NCBI GenBank assembly: GCA_025093555.1
Contig: JAIWNF010000076.1
Span: forward strand, 123,159-187,158
Length of the DNA: 64,000 bases
Source of the DNA: Circinella umbellata
Lineage: Eukaryota; Mucoromycota; Mucoromycetes; Mucorales; Lichtheimiaceae
Direction of reading: 5' to 3'
Position 1 is the stretch's first letter, and every line of letters begins with the position of its first letter. This document shows positions 1-12,700 of this stretch, one piece after another. Under the pieces are notes generated by a model. The model made no database searches. It was not told where the DNA came from and saw nothing but the letters and a program-made list of their open reading frames with translations. A program made the position numbers and the translations under genes.

Positions 1-156
1 CAATAAATAACATATACAAACATTTGTAATTTTTTATTGGCTACCCAAAATAACTGGGCCAAAATTTTTAAAAAAAAAAAAAAAGTTTCCTTAGTTCCAC
101 TATAGCAACCTCTTCCCTCTTTATTATTATTATTATTATTTTTAAATACTTTGAAT

Positions 157-450
157 ATGGATCCGTTCGAATGCCGTCTTAACTTTATTGCATTGCTTGA
201 AAAACTAAACGCATCACAACAATCCATTCACAAGGTTGCTCACTATGCCGTTCGACATTGTAATTTAGCCGAGGATCTATATAGTTGTTTGTTAGAACAG
301 CTGGATAAGGTAAAATGAACAATTCTCTCTGTTTTATTGACATCATACTTGCAAACACATATGACCAATTATCCCAATCTACGATTACCTTCTTCTATAT
401 ATGTACTACCCAATATTTTTATCTTTCCCCCTTTTTTTTGTTTCAGAACG

Positions 451-481
<31 letters not shown>

Positions 482-2124
482 ACATACATATACACCACAA
501 AAAACATTACTCATTGAGAGTGAGTGAAAGGGAGAGTTGAACGAAGTATACGGATTAGGATATTTTTGTCATACTTGTAGTTAATCTTGTTAGTATTTGG
601 AAAAAAAAAGAGTGGAACTTTTGACGCGTTTTTATTAAATAATTACGACGTGAAAGGAGAAGAAGTGTATAAAACATAAGTTGTGTGTTTTGTGTGTGCG
701 TGTGGAATATGTGTATCTCTTCTTCTCTTTTTATTACATAAACAATACACACTTTCAATTACTTAAACAAATAATATAATAATAATAATATTCTCTATAT
801 TCATTTGCTCTTTTTTTTTTATTATGCTTTTGCTTTTTTTTTTGCTATCATTGTATGGTTTCTATAATTCTTCTCTTTACGCAAAAAAAATTATAATAAT
901 ACATAATAGGCGTCCATAAACGCACGAGTCAATATTATCTATGTCCTCGATTCAATCTTTACTCAAGGTAAAAGAGCTGGATTCAACGGTTACCAAGATC
1001 TTACTCGGCACGATCTAACTCGCATTATCAAAACTGTCGTACCGAACGATTCAAAAGGTAATGTAAATATTGGAAATACACTCAAGGTAAAGTATTCTTA
1101 TTGTCATTTCCCAAAATAAAAATAAAGAGAGAGTATATACATATATGAGTATGTATGTAATGACATTCCATTGTTCTAATTCTTCTTTTTTATACAGATT
1201 CTCAATAGTTGGCGAAGGCGTAAATACTTTGATGATGAAGTTATTGATACAGTGGAAAAACCACTTTTAGATCGAGAAGCGGCTGCTGCAGGGTAATTAA
1301 AAAAGCTGGCTTTCTCTGTTTTTTTTTTGAGAAAAGGTGGGAGGGAATAACGGATAAAAGAATAAAAGAATAAAAAAAAACTGATCCAAATTGTTTTATC
1401 TATTATAGATCATCACAAACTACAGCTGGAGAAGACGGATTTTCGAAAGAAGATATATTACGACGAATGGAAGAAGATCGAGAAAGGGTAAAAAAAGAGA
1501 AAAATGTATATTTGTGTGGGAAAAATTTCATTAATTTTTAATTTTAATTTTTAGCACAAACGATTTCGTGAAGAAGTATGGATTCGACCTGCTGAAGAAT
1601 CTTTCGACGCAGAATTCCAACAACTCTGGGAAAGTACCGAGCCACTTGTGCCAGAGACAGATTATGAGGTGATGATGCTACAAAATATGCTCCGGCTGCC
1701 GCAGTATGCGTGGCACCATATGTTATCTCAACGGTCACCTGCAACAGAAAATAATACTATGGCAACAACGACAACAACAACTACAACAACAACCACTACA
1801 ACTAGTACTGCTTCTGTTGCTATTGTTACGGATAATAAAAGTGAAAGTAATGGTGTATCACTGGTCCCTAATTCTGTTTCACCTTCTCCGTCTCCGCCAA
1901 CGACTAAGATTGATGATGATCCAATGGATACTACTGCCGATCAAGCTCCTTCGTCACCAGAAGAAGAACAGCAACAACAACAACCTTCACCGTCTCATTC
2001 ATCACAACAACCTTTAACAAATGATGTTTCAACAGCAGTGGTACCATCACCAATATCACAAATTTTAAATGAAGATACACTTTTATCGCCTGAATCATCT
2101 CCCTTGACACCCACCTCACCATAA
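157..2124 (+). CDS. CTK3: CTD kinase subunit gamma (Ctk3-like)
   Basis: Predicted third subunit of the CTDK-I kinase complex, which phosphorylates the RNA polymerase II C-terminal domain in the nucleus. I read five exons: 157-309, 910-1086, 1198-1292, 1409-1487 and 1555-2124, giving about 357 residues. The N-terminus starts MDPFECRLNFIALLEKLNAS and continues with LYSCLLEQLDK, then INARVNIIYVLDSI across the first intron. These are hallmark blocks of the Ctk3 N-terminal (CID-like) domain. The C-terminal third is a Thr-run followed by Ser/Pro/Gln-rich low complexity, typical of an unstructured tail. All junctions are GT-AG and keep frame. Intron 1 is unusually long for this window (600 nt) and carries a CA microsatellite. 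The start ATG at 157 fits the conserved beginning of the family. Confidence 0.85.
451..476. repeat. (CA)n microsatellite in Ctk3 intron 1
   Basis: Uninterrupted CA dinucleotides followed by degenerate CATA units. The tract lies inside the first intron of the Ctk3-like gene, directly after a strong acceptor-like site (pyrimidine tract plus CAG ending at 446) that the conserved protein alignment says is not used. Confidence 0.9.
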
Positions 2125-2441
2125 AAGAAAGAAATACCTCTGTAAATTATCACATTATTGCCTCAGCATTGAAAAAAAAAATGTTTACTCCGTCAGATGA
2201 TGAATTTCCCTGCATAGCCCGCTTATTCTTTGTATTAACGACAATGATATTATTTTCCCGTTAATTTTTTTTTTTTTTTGCCCATATTAGTACTTTTTTT
2301 TTTTTTTTTTTTTTTTTTGATTTCCCAGATATAAACTTCTCTTTTTCATCTTTTTCTCTCTCTCTTTTCTCTCTCAAATCTCACTCACACATAAATCTCT
2401 CATCCCTCCCTTTTTTTTAATATAACCACACAACAACCCAG
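2125..2441. other. intergenic, pyrimidine-rich
   Basis: Spacer between two plus-strand genes. It holds long T runs (around 2268-2320) and a CT-rich stretch (about 2340-2420) leading up to the arrestin start codon, which looks like a promoter/5' leader. No coding signal seen. Confidence 0.7.
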
Positions 2442-3933
2442 ATGAATAATAATAAACACATGCATAACGGTGATCTATTAAATATTTCTGTTCAAGACAA
2501 TGGACAAATCATTTTATATGGAGAAGAAGGTGGTTTTTTACGAGGCAATGTCATATTAGAATGTCGTAATACAACACGCATTAAATCCATCACTCTTAAA
2601 TTCCAAGGACGAGCAAGGTGTCAATGGAATCAAGATGGTAAATACCCAAATAATAATAACCATAATAATCATAAAAGTTTTAATTCTCATCTTACTATTA
2701 AATATTATTTCTTTAGGTAACAATTATAAGGAAGAACATAAAGTGATTGAACATTCTTGGAGTTTCTTACCACCTTCCAAAACTTCAAGAATATTCCATG
2801 GTCGTCATCAATGGTAAAAAAAAAATCATACTATTTTATTGACCACAAAAAAAAAATCATTCAATAAAAAAAAAACAATAACAATAACTAAACTGTATCA
2901 TTTTATATTTATTTTATAGGGAGTTTTGTTTACCGCTACCAGCTCATTTACCTTCTAGTCTTGATCGTCAAGAAGATCGTCATTGTGACATTACTTATCG
3001 TTTAAAAGCCATTGCAGAGCGACCTACGTTCTCACCGAATTTTGTTGTGAGACGTCCTGTGCGAGTAAGCCATTGTATACGTAACTCACATTTATTGCAT
3101 CAACCTGCTGTATTTGGTGATCAACACCCACTATTAAATTATCAAGTTCAGTTATCTGGTACTGTAGCAAGACCTGGAAGTACCATTCCTATTGACTTTT
3201 ATTTATATAATATTGATTCAACTAAAGTGACAAAGATCAGATCAGTGGCATGCTATCTTAAAGCCTACACTACGTTAACATGTCGTAATCAGTTTACACG
3301 TAAATCAAGTCATACGATAAGTTACTTTCGTGATGATCATTTTATACCTCTCCCAAACAATATTGCATCGTTTTCAAGATCAGCATCATGGTCGAAAACG
3401 GAACAACTTCGGATACCGGGTCAAATTCCATCGGATGTGTCAAGCAATATGATTAAGATTAAACACAGACTCAAAATTTCAATTTCAGTTGCCAAGAACG
3501 ATGGTCGAATAGAAGGTAAAATGAGTTTATTTTTTGTTGCTGTTTATCTGTGTTACCTATTTTTACTAACAAAAGAAAAAAAAACAATCGATATGTAATA
3601 GAAATTACCTCCATGATACCCATTACCATATGCCAGGTGGATCAATCAGAAAGCTTCCAAAATAATAGTGATTATAATAATTATGGTGATATTACTGAAT
3701 TATTACCAACCTATGAAACTGGATGTAGGTCAACCGATGTCACACTTGCTTTTACACCAATGTCAGGTGATGGATGTCCTTCTTCTTCCCCAACATGGCA
3801 TACTAATACAGTGACCGAACTGACTCGATGTCCTTCTTATAAAAGTATTGCAAGTAACCATACAAGATTATCTAGGACCAATTTACCTGGTTATGACTCT
3901 ATTGTTTCTTTATCCGTACCCACTTCATTATAA
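2442..3933 (+). CDS. arrestin-domain protein (alpha-arrestin type)
   Basis: Likely adaptor that recruits a HECT ubiquitin ligase to membrane cargo. Four exons (2442-2637, 2717-2813, 2920-3515, 3602-3933) join in frame to about 406 residues. The N-terminal half has the beta-sandwich pattern of arrestin-N: FLRGNVILECRNTTRIKSIT, then FQGRARCQW and HSWSFLPPSKTSRIFHGRHQ. The second half (VQLSGTVARPGSTIPIDFYL) matches the arrestin-C entry. The tail contains short Pro/Tyr motifs (LLPTYET, CPSYKS, LPGYDS) that resemble PPxY-like ligase docking sites, although none is a canonical PPxY. The intron at 3516-3601 could be retained only with a frame change, so splicing is favoured. Confidence 0.82.
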
Positions 3934-4033
3934 TATTAACTTCAATTTTATTTTAAATTATATAAATATATCATTTCATTTCTCTACATTTGTGCTGGTC
4001 ATAATCAATATAAAACATTCGACATTTTTTCTT

Positions 4034-6976
4034 TTATACTTTAACTCTAATTAATTTTGACCACCAACGTTTACTTTTTTCTTGATGTTGTTTTTCATTA
4101 TTATTTGTATGGTTGGGTGTTATTGTGGTATTATCATCATTCTTTTGTTCTTGTTTTTGTGGGGTATCTTTTACTTCTACTTTTTGCTTTGCTGTTGTTA
4201 AAACTGTTGACATATTTTTCTTGTCATGGACAATAGGAGTAGTGCTGTTATTATCTTTTGGTTTCCATTCATCAAACCAAATACCATATACACCTACAAC
4301 AGGCATATGATCGCTTACACCTACAAGTGCTTGGTCGAGAATAGCCCCATACCACCAACAAATAGTATCCTTGTTTAACTCCTTTTTTTTATTAGCTGTA
4401 AGGGACCTTGACTTTCCCACATTTCGATTACGTGGTTTCCACCAAGCTTGCTTAGTCTTTTTTTGCTGTTGGGGTAATCCGCGTGACGCTGTATTGGTAT
4501 TATTGGCAAAAGCAGCAGGTATAGCAGGAACAGGAGGTGGACTGGCAGTGGATACTTTATCCCGAGGTCGGTCATGCCACAAAATACGATCTGTCCAACT
4601 AGGTATACGCTGTTTTGGACTACTATCATACAAAAGATCACAAGGAGATACTAAATGTTGGGATAAAGGACGCATTTCTGGAGCAGACTGAGATCGTTGT
4701 TTACGATGTCTGGTCTTATTTTGTAATTTTGGTTGTTGCGGTAGTTGCGGTAGCTGTTGTAGTTGTGTTTGCTCTTGCTTTTTATTATTAACCGAAGAAG
4801 TAGATGAAGAGGCGGTTGTAGTAGTAGCTTTTGTCGTTTTGTTTTTAGGCATAGGTGGGGGTTGCATTTGAAGCTGTTGTTGTTGCTGTGCCGAGGAAGC
4901 AGAAGAGGAAGCCTCTGTACTTGCAGTAGCAGGTGTCGTTTGTGCTGTCGACCTTCGTGAAGAGGATGCAGATGAAAACCAATCAAATGGTGAAGAATGA
5001 TCATCCTCTTCGTCACTACTACTCTCACCACTGCTAGATTCGCTGTCATCTTCTGTTTGAGTATCCAATTTATATGTAGGTGGAAAATCAATAGGATGCT
5101 CTTTAAATGTTGTTAAGGGACTCGCTCCAGTACGTCGTTCGACGGTAAGCTGATCGAATCGCAGCAAAGTCTAAAGAATAGGTGTATATATTTTTTTAAA
5201 AAAATCGTGTTTTTATCCATATCCATTCACACACTCCTCTTTCTCAGTTTCCTCTTTTTTCATCGTCACTGTACATATACATATACGTATATATGTATGT
5301 ACGCGTGTACGTATGCATGTATGCAACATGATAACTTCTCTTAAAAAGAAGCTTACTTTAAAATCTCCCTTTTTAATTGTATCCAAAACCAATTGTCGTT
5401 CGGCATTAATACGGTAATTTGTATCACCAAATAAAAAGACATGATCGAAGCGTTCTGTTACGCTTCTCGTAACTTCACGCTCATTGCTTTTTTCACTATC
5501 TATTTCACCTAGAAAAAAAAAGGTAGGTAAATGAGTTTACATTAAATTCAAAGAAGGAACACAAAAAAAAAAAAAGAAATGTCTGTGTGACAAAAAAAGA
5601 ATACAAAGTTTTTGTTATACCAGAAAATATTGCCTCGACTTGTGCCTTTTCAGGATTAGCTTTCTTTTTCTCTCGGCTCCTCCGACGCCGACGAAGACTG
5701 TTGGCTTTTATAATACTTGCAGTGCTTTGTATTATTGACAACGAAGAAGATGCATGATGGTGATGCTTATCATATAATGATGATCCGTTTGAAAAATTCG
5801 GTATTTTAAGTTCATGAAGAATACGATGTACATTCGCATTACGTTCCGTCAATTTATTTTGGTGTGCTAAAAAAAAAAAAAAAGTAAATATGTAATCCAT
5901 ATATTCTATTCTCAGATATATTGTAATATTATTATTCCTTACCTCGTAAATGACAATTAATAAAGAGTAAAGAACGTGATCCAAATAAAACTGAAATAGC
6001 CACTGCACCCTTGTTACTATTATAAAAGAAAAGAAAAGATACACGATTAAAAACATATCAATAGCTTAATAATTGCTCTTTCTGGTCCTCTCTCAGTCTT
6101 TTTCCATTTTCTTAAAAAATAAATAAAAAGTTACCCGACAAGATTTGCCCAGCCTGTCTTAATTCGATCACAATGAATTCCTTTAACAAGGTGGCTAACA
6201 GGTTCCCAAACAAACACCGCCAAATGCAAAGCAGCAAGTGTTTCAGTTTGTAACATAGTATATTGGGGGCCCAAATATTCTTGTAATCTCTTTTCCCAAA
6301 GCTCTTTAGATGGAAAAATTAAAGATTCAGAAATGTTATGTTCACACTCTTGTGTACCGATAGCAAGAATATGATATGGATGGGTGGGAGTTCCATCCAA
6401 AAACTGTGGAAATTTTTTAATAGTTTCTTGTTCATCAGTAAGATGTTTACGTTCACCAGTTAAAAATGTAGCAAGATCAATAGGAAGTAACCTTCCATAC
6501 ATATTCCATGTTCCAACAAATACTTTAAGTCGATTAGGAATTTGAGCATCGTCTTCTTCTTGTGGTGGAGATGGTGGTGGAGGTGTTGAAATAGATGATT
6601 TTTTAAATAAAGTAAAAGGATTGATTTTGATTCGTCCTGAAAAGGTTGTATTGGCAGATCCAGTAGATGACATTCGGTTAAGTTTGGATGATAATGTTGG
6701 TCGCTGTTGAGTGGTTGTTGTTGACGCATCACCGTTCGTTTTGGTATCAATCATTAATGGTTTCTTTTGTTTTTTCTCTTTGTCTGCTACTGCTGATACT
6801 CCGGTAGCATCAACTTCATCTTTTGTCTTGTTTTTATTGCCACCACCCGCCATCAAGCGTGTAGCAGCTTGTAATTTAGCCCACTGTAAAGATTTTTTAG
6901 GTGGACTCTTTGCTGTTGGCACCGCTACTGATGGTGGTAATGTTGTTTCAGTTATCGTTGTATTAATAGCGCTCAT
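4034..6976 (-). CDS. inositol polyphosphate 5-phosphatase
   Basis: Predicted to remove the 5-phosphate from phosphoinositides. Five exons (6976-6135, 6016-5943, 5866-5621, 5508-5357, 5170-4034) give about 816 residues. Catalytic (IPPc) blocks in order: VGTWNMYGR (~153), AIGTQECEHN (~205), FINCHLRAHQNKLTERN, FLFGDTNYRI (~412), FPPTYK (~467), PSWTDRILW (~628) and VSDHMPV (~723). The first ~145 residues are a low-complexity basic/Ser-rich extension. Unusual: about 140 residues of Ser/Gln/Pro/Thr-rich sequence sit between FPPTYK and PSWTDR, where most relatives have about 15. Further insertions lie between HLRAHQ and GDTNYR and between WTDRIL and SDHMPV. No Sac1 domain is visible. It faces the upstream plus-strand arrestin gene tail to tail, about 100 bp away. 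Confidence 0.87.
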
Positions 6977-9714
6977 GCAAAAATTTAAATTACAAGAAAA
7001 AAAGTGAGAAGTAAAAAGAAGGAAGTAAAAAAAAAAAAAAAGGAAAAGAAAAAAGGGGGCTGAACTTTGAGACTAATATAAAATTGAACGATTTACCAAA
7101 TAACTTTTTTTGTGTTACCAAACAAATGATCTACTTTTATTTTGCCTCGATCTACTACCCAAATATAGCGTTTAGCCCGTTTTCCATAATGTTTACACCC
7201 GCATCACTATTATATGAATGAAAATTTAGAGAATAAATATATCTATATATGTATTTCTCTGTATAATATACATACAGCTTTGTTGATTACTACTGTGATT
7301 TGTTTATTTGGTTAATCAATCAAAAGAAACTTGGTCATCGTCTCAACCAAGAAATAAAATACTAAGCTTCGATACCGATTAAAATAACACCACGTTTTGA
7401 CTGTTTTACAAAAAGTAATTTAAAAAGAGAATTAATAAGTTGTAGAGGGACGGATTTCATCGATTCGTTTTTAACTTTTTTCTAATTCTTAGGTTGCTTC
7501 CTAATGCATTCATTTATTTTGCACAACTATATGACTAACGACAAACTTAGTATTACTTTGGTGCTACTTTACACTAAACCTGAACTAACGTATGATAGTA
7601 CCCTATGGTTAGATTAAACATTTTAAAAATAAAAAAAAAAATGCATGGAAATATCTCAATCTTATCCAATCAACTTGTTGCCAAGCATTTTTTATGTCTC
7701 GTTGTAAACTGATATGTATACTAGATTAACACGTGGTCCGGTGAAAGAGGAGAAAACAGTATGCTTATTCCTTCTCAATATAAAATAAAAAGGATGTAAC
7801 ACGAAGAACGTTGTTATAGAAACCATGTCAAAAGCAAATATTCAATAATTATTTTGGCAAATGTCATAATTATTTGATAGAAGCTTTTCTTTTTCTTAAC
7901 TAATACTAGCGGATCTGTAGATTCATAAACAGAAAGGATACTAGCATTTATCTTCCCCCTCTTTTTTTTTATAAAAGTATGAATGAAAATTAGCACGTAA
8001 TGTCAAAATAAATGTCTTTGTTAGTTCTGCTTAAATCCAAATTACTTACAATAAAGCTTTAGTGGTTGTTATAAAAAGTAATATATCAAAAATGTAACCG
8101 GCACGAAGCAACGCGAGTGCACACATTGAAAAATTCTTTTATAAAGCCACGTCAATTTTTACCACATCAATTTGTACAGCCCAAAGTCCAAAGTAGGTCT
8201 TCTAATATATAATTTTTTCGCTCAGTTCACATATATAAATGAGATATAAATATTCCTTTGTTAGTATACTACTTGCATCTGGATGATGATAATCTAAAGC
8301 GGCCTAAGCATAACGTTTTAGATAGCAACATTATTTGATCCAGCATATGAGTTACATACATGTATAGAATAATCATATTGCTGTATCAGCTATCAAGCGA
8401 TTGACCGAGTACACTAACACAAATCAGTATGCTAAATATGAATGACGGCGGCATTTAGTAGGGACAAAACTGCATGGAATCTTCCACGTGAATTTATAAC
8501 GAGCTGTTTATTACCCATGTATTTTTTATTACACGCCACACCTTCTCTTTCACCAGCCCTGACTCCACAACAGGTTTGCACGGATGAATCTTCTTTCCTC
8601 TCCTTTTTTTACCCCTCTTTTGCTGTTTACAAGTTGACCCGATATATATGACTTGAGTGGCGTTTATTATTGCTCGATAAGTTCTGTCGAAAGTAAGAAA
8701 AAAAACGTATGATTTTCCTCTTACGTATCTTTTAAAAAAAATCTTTAATAAAAAATAACACGATAGAGTAATATAATTAATATTCAAAACAATAGAAAGC
8801 AAAGTTTTATATTCGTGTACAGCACAATTATATTTTTATGAATCTCACTCAACAAAAAAAAATAGCTGATTTATCTGCACGTACTTGAATAAAAAGCCCA
8901 TTTAATTGGTGCTATTTGGCTTTATTACATTTAGATACCTTGTGTATTAAATATTTGAATTACAACAATATCATAGGAAAAAAAAAGAAAAATGATATTT
9001 AATTTTTCTATTTTATATTTTTGAATTAATAATAACTATAATTATAATTATTTAAAGAAAAATACTCTGGTTGACGTGAATCTCGTGCATTGTCCCATGT
9101 GAAGCAGACGAGGAATTTTTTTTTTGTACAAGGTCGCAGTTCCTCCGATGTTTGAGATTCAGTGGGATAACCTTTTTTATCTATTTATGGATAAAAGATC
9201 CGGTTAAGTAATAAGAATTATCGCGATTTGCTTGATAATTATTTGTGTAGTTTTTACCAAATAGAAAATAGAAATCTCTCATTTCTATTCATAATAATTC
9301 ATCTTAAAAAAATAGTTTTTGTTACCATGCTTACAATAAAGAAAAGCGATAGTATTTTAGTAAACAATAATTACTATTATTATTGTGGCCAAATTAAGTG
9401 AAAAAAAAAAAAAAGCCAGGGGAATGCGGAGGTTCGAATTGAACAATGTTCTTATTCACTAATTGACGGACAGAACAGAATGGCCTTTTCTGTGTTACCA
9501 AACATTGGTAAGTGCGTTATGTTTTTGGGGGGCAGCTGGGAGCCTCTTATTTTCTTTTGTTGCAGTTGTTGTTTTATAATATCCGCAACTTCTCTCTTTT
9601 TTTTTTTTCTTTCTTCCTTTCCTTTCGCCTACTTTCCTTTTATTTGTTTCCTGTATTCCCCTCTTTTTTTTATCTTTTTTTTTTTTTTCTAAAAAAATTA
9701 TTCCCTTATTCCAC
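6977..9714. other. intergenic region between divergent genes
   Basis: A 2.7-kb AT-rich spacer between the 5' ends of the 5-phosphatase (minus) and SCAP (plus) genes. It must hold both promoters. Only short chance reading frames occur (for example around 8442-8802 on both strands), with no conserved motif or splice-consistent extension. Pyrimidine tracts at about 9590-9700 immediately precede the SCAP start. I see no RNA gene. Confidence 0.6.
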
Positions 9715-12700
9715 ATGCTCATTGCCAAACTAAACGCATGTTTTGGTGTGTTTGGCAAGACATGTGCCTTGCGTAAATTTTCGTTTTTATGTCTGTCATT
9801 ACTCATTGCCCTTATCTTGTCTTGGCCAACTGTACAACGATTACGTGATTCACTTTATACAGCATCGATTATGGCCGAAGCCCATAACGATCAGTTTTGG
9901 CAATATACACCTCATGTTCAACCCGGTTCAAAACAACCATCAGACGATATGTTTGCAGTATACCAGATCCGGATTACAAACCCAAATAATAACGAACCGG
10001 TCACTCACGACTTGCTGACTCGGGCCCGTGATTGGCAACTGGGATTAATGACATTTCAAGTCAAAGATTTAAATGGCCAATCGGTCTCCTTGTCCGAATT
10101 GCCATTCTTTAAATTATATTCACCGTTTGGAACTTTATGGCAGTATGACGAAATAATTCATGACGATTGGTCATTGACCTTAAATAATAATAACAATCAA
10201 CAATATCATGATAATAATAATAATAATAATACAAGTAGTTCGACTTTCGATCCACTTTCTGTTTTTGATAATGCAACACTCGACCAACATGGGAAACTTA
10301 TTTCTGCTGATGCAATAGTATTAACAGCCGTCTTGCTGCGCAACAATGATGAATATGTTTGGAAAAAAGTCATGGAACACTTCAATAAACATATGGGCTC
10401 ATCTTGGTATATCAAACAAGCCAATGCACCAGCATTATCATGGCAGTATAAGGTATATATATATACACATAAAATTATTTATTTATGAAAGGAAGAATAT
10501 TGACATCACTATTTTATTAATGTGACCAATGAATTTGATTCACAATATAACAACCAGTTCAAAATTCTTTTCCCGGATTACGACATTCCTATCGGTGTAT
10601 ATGCCTTTCTTTTGTCACACATTGTCATATTCTTCATCGTTTCTTCAACTTTTGGAACAACACAGTTTGTAAAGTCCCGATACGGCCTGGGACTAGCCGC
10701 TGTGTTTACATCTATTACCTGTGTCACTGTCACTCTCAGTATCCTTGACCGATTTGGTGTACAACTTGATGCGGTACCTTGGTATCTATATCCTTTAGTC
10801 TCTAATGTTGCTACACTTGAAAACTCATTTTTATTGACAAATGCTGTTGTCAATGCTGGGTGTGATATGCAAGTGAAAGAAAAGGTCTCTCGAGGTAATA
10901 AAGCACATTAAATTTTGTAGAATTTTACGTATAAATTGCATAACCTTTACAAAAACAACTAAACTCTATCATCGTATTTTATATTGTTAACATTCAGGTC
11001 TCCAAAGCGTTGGCGTTCCTATGATTGGTACACTTATTGCTGAATTAGTGATCCTTGAAATCGGTCGTTATATGGAAGCTCCAATGATTAAACAATTTTG
11101 TTTATTTGCTCAAGTAGCACTTGTCATTGAATATTGTCTTGAAATGACATTTTTTATGGCTATTTTATCAATTGATATTAATCGTGCAGAGGTATGTTGA
11201 AAAAAGGAATCTCGTTTTTTTTTTTTTACTAAAAATATCGTGCATTGTTTTTATTTTTATTCATAAATTGATTGCTAAAAAAATATTTGAAATGTATATA
11301 TTTATGTAGCTTGCCGATCTTGACGATCGTCAGGTCTCCAAACGTTTGCGCGAATTAGCTATTAGTGGCGCCGATGCTGAGCAACAACAATCGCCTGATT
11401 TTTGCCCTATTCAAGATTCAAGCGAACAAACAAGTTGTGCAGAATGTAAAGATTTTAAAACACATCGAGAAGTAAATGCATTAATGGTAATTTTTCTTTC
11501 TTTTTTTGTTGTTTCACGTGAAAAAGAAAACTACAGTATACACATTTTATTCTAACATGTTTATTATATGCATGCACTATTATGAAATATAACAGTTATG
11601 TATGGTAATATTAGGCTTAATGATGTTTCAGTCTTATTTCGGAAGAGTAGTGTCTTTTTGTCCACCGTCCTCATCCCATGTCTTTGATTTACAACAACAA
11701 GAATTAATTACGAAAACAGAACGTTTACGAACGGTTTCAACTGAATATTGGAATATGATCAACCCTACCAGAGAAACTCGATGGATTCGTGTCGAGCCAC
11801 CTTATCTTGCTACTTATGGGATCCCAACAACAGCATCAACCTTTCATTCCTTTGAATCCGCTTACCGTGATAAAGCACTTGGTATTCAAACGGTTCAAAG
11901 TAAACGCCAACCGCCTTCTAGGCTTCGAAGCTTTATGTTTACATGTGCACGAAATACATTTCTTTTTGTCTCCAATATCAGTATACCCAGCTTGATTCTT
12001 TGTATTGTTCTCATCGGTATTCTTATCTGGCTTACACCTGGCTGTCGTGAACAATGGATCATTCCTTTATCCAAAAAGGTCTTGTTACGTATTATGAATC
12101 CAAATACTTCTAATGGAATTATATGCTGGTTTCGTGGACATTTCTTGCAACAATATCAGGAAACTGTCCACGTGGGTGCTATTTCGGCTCAAGAACAATA
12201 CCAAAAGCGTAATAGTAGCGCGGGGAATGTGTCGATCAAAACATTACGGGGCCAACACGTGGCTGACATTCGTCGATTTGATGTTAATGCTAAACATGGT
12301 ATTGTTATCTCGTGTGGACAAGATGATCGTGTTGTTGCATGGGACACTCGTAAAGCCCGACCTATATCACAACTTAGTTATGATGGTGTCGGTAATGATA
12401 ATGGTGGAACTATCTCCAATAACAAAAGCATATCAGCAAAATGCGTAAAAATTGACCAAGGCAACAAATGGATCGCTGCAGCACTTAACAACGGTACCGT
12501 TTGGGTGTGGAGCGTTTGTACCGGTAAAGTGGCTCGTGAATTTACTATTGAGCGTGATTATGCTGATATTCAGCAACCTCAACAACAAGTTGTTTTCCGT
12601 AATCGTCGACATAATGATAATTCTATTCATGGTGATATAAATTCCAAAAAGAAACGGCACTTAGATAGAGTATTGGCCGTTCAGTTCATTGGTGCTGTTG

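Noticed and set aside
315..540. Two plus-strand frames with poly-HisThr
   Set aside because: Produced by the CA microsatellite in the Ctk3 intron.
4371..4691. Plus-strand frame of 106 codons
   Set aside because: Shadow of the 5-phosphatase last exon on the opposite strand.
9420..9450. GGTTCGAATT resembling a tRNA T-loop
   Set aside because: No matching acceptor, D or anticodon stems around it. Similar single matches elsewhere (for example near 53862) also lack cloverleaf context.
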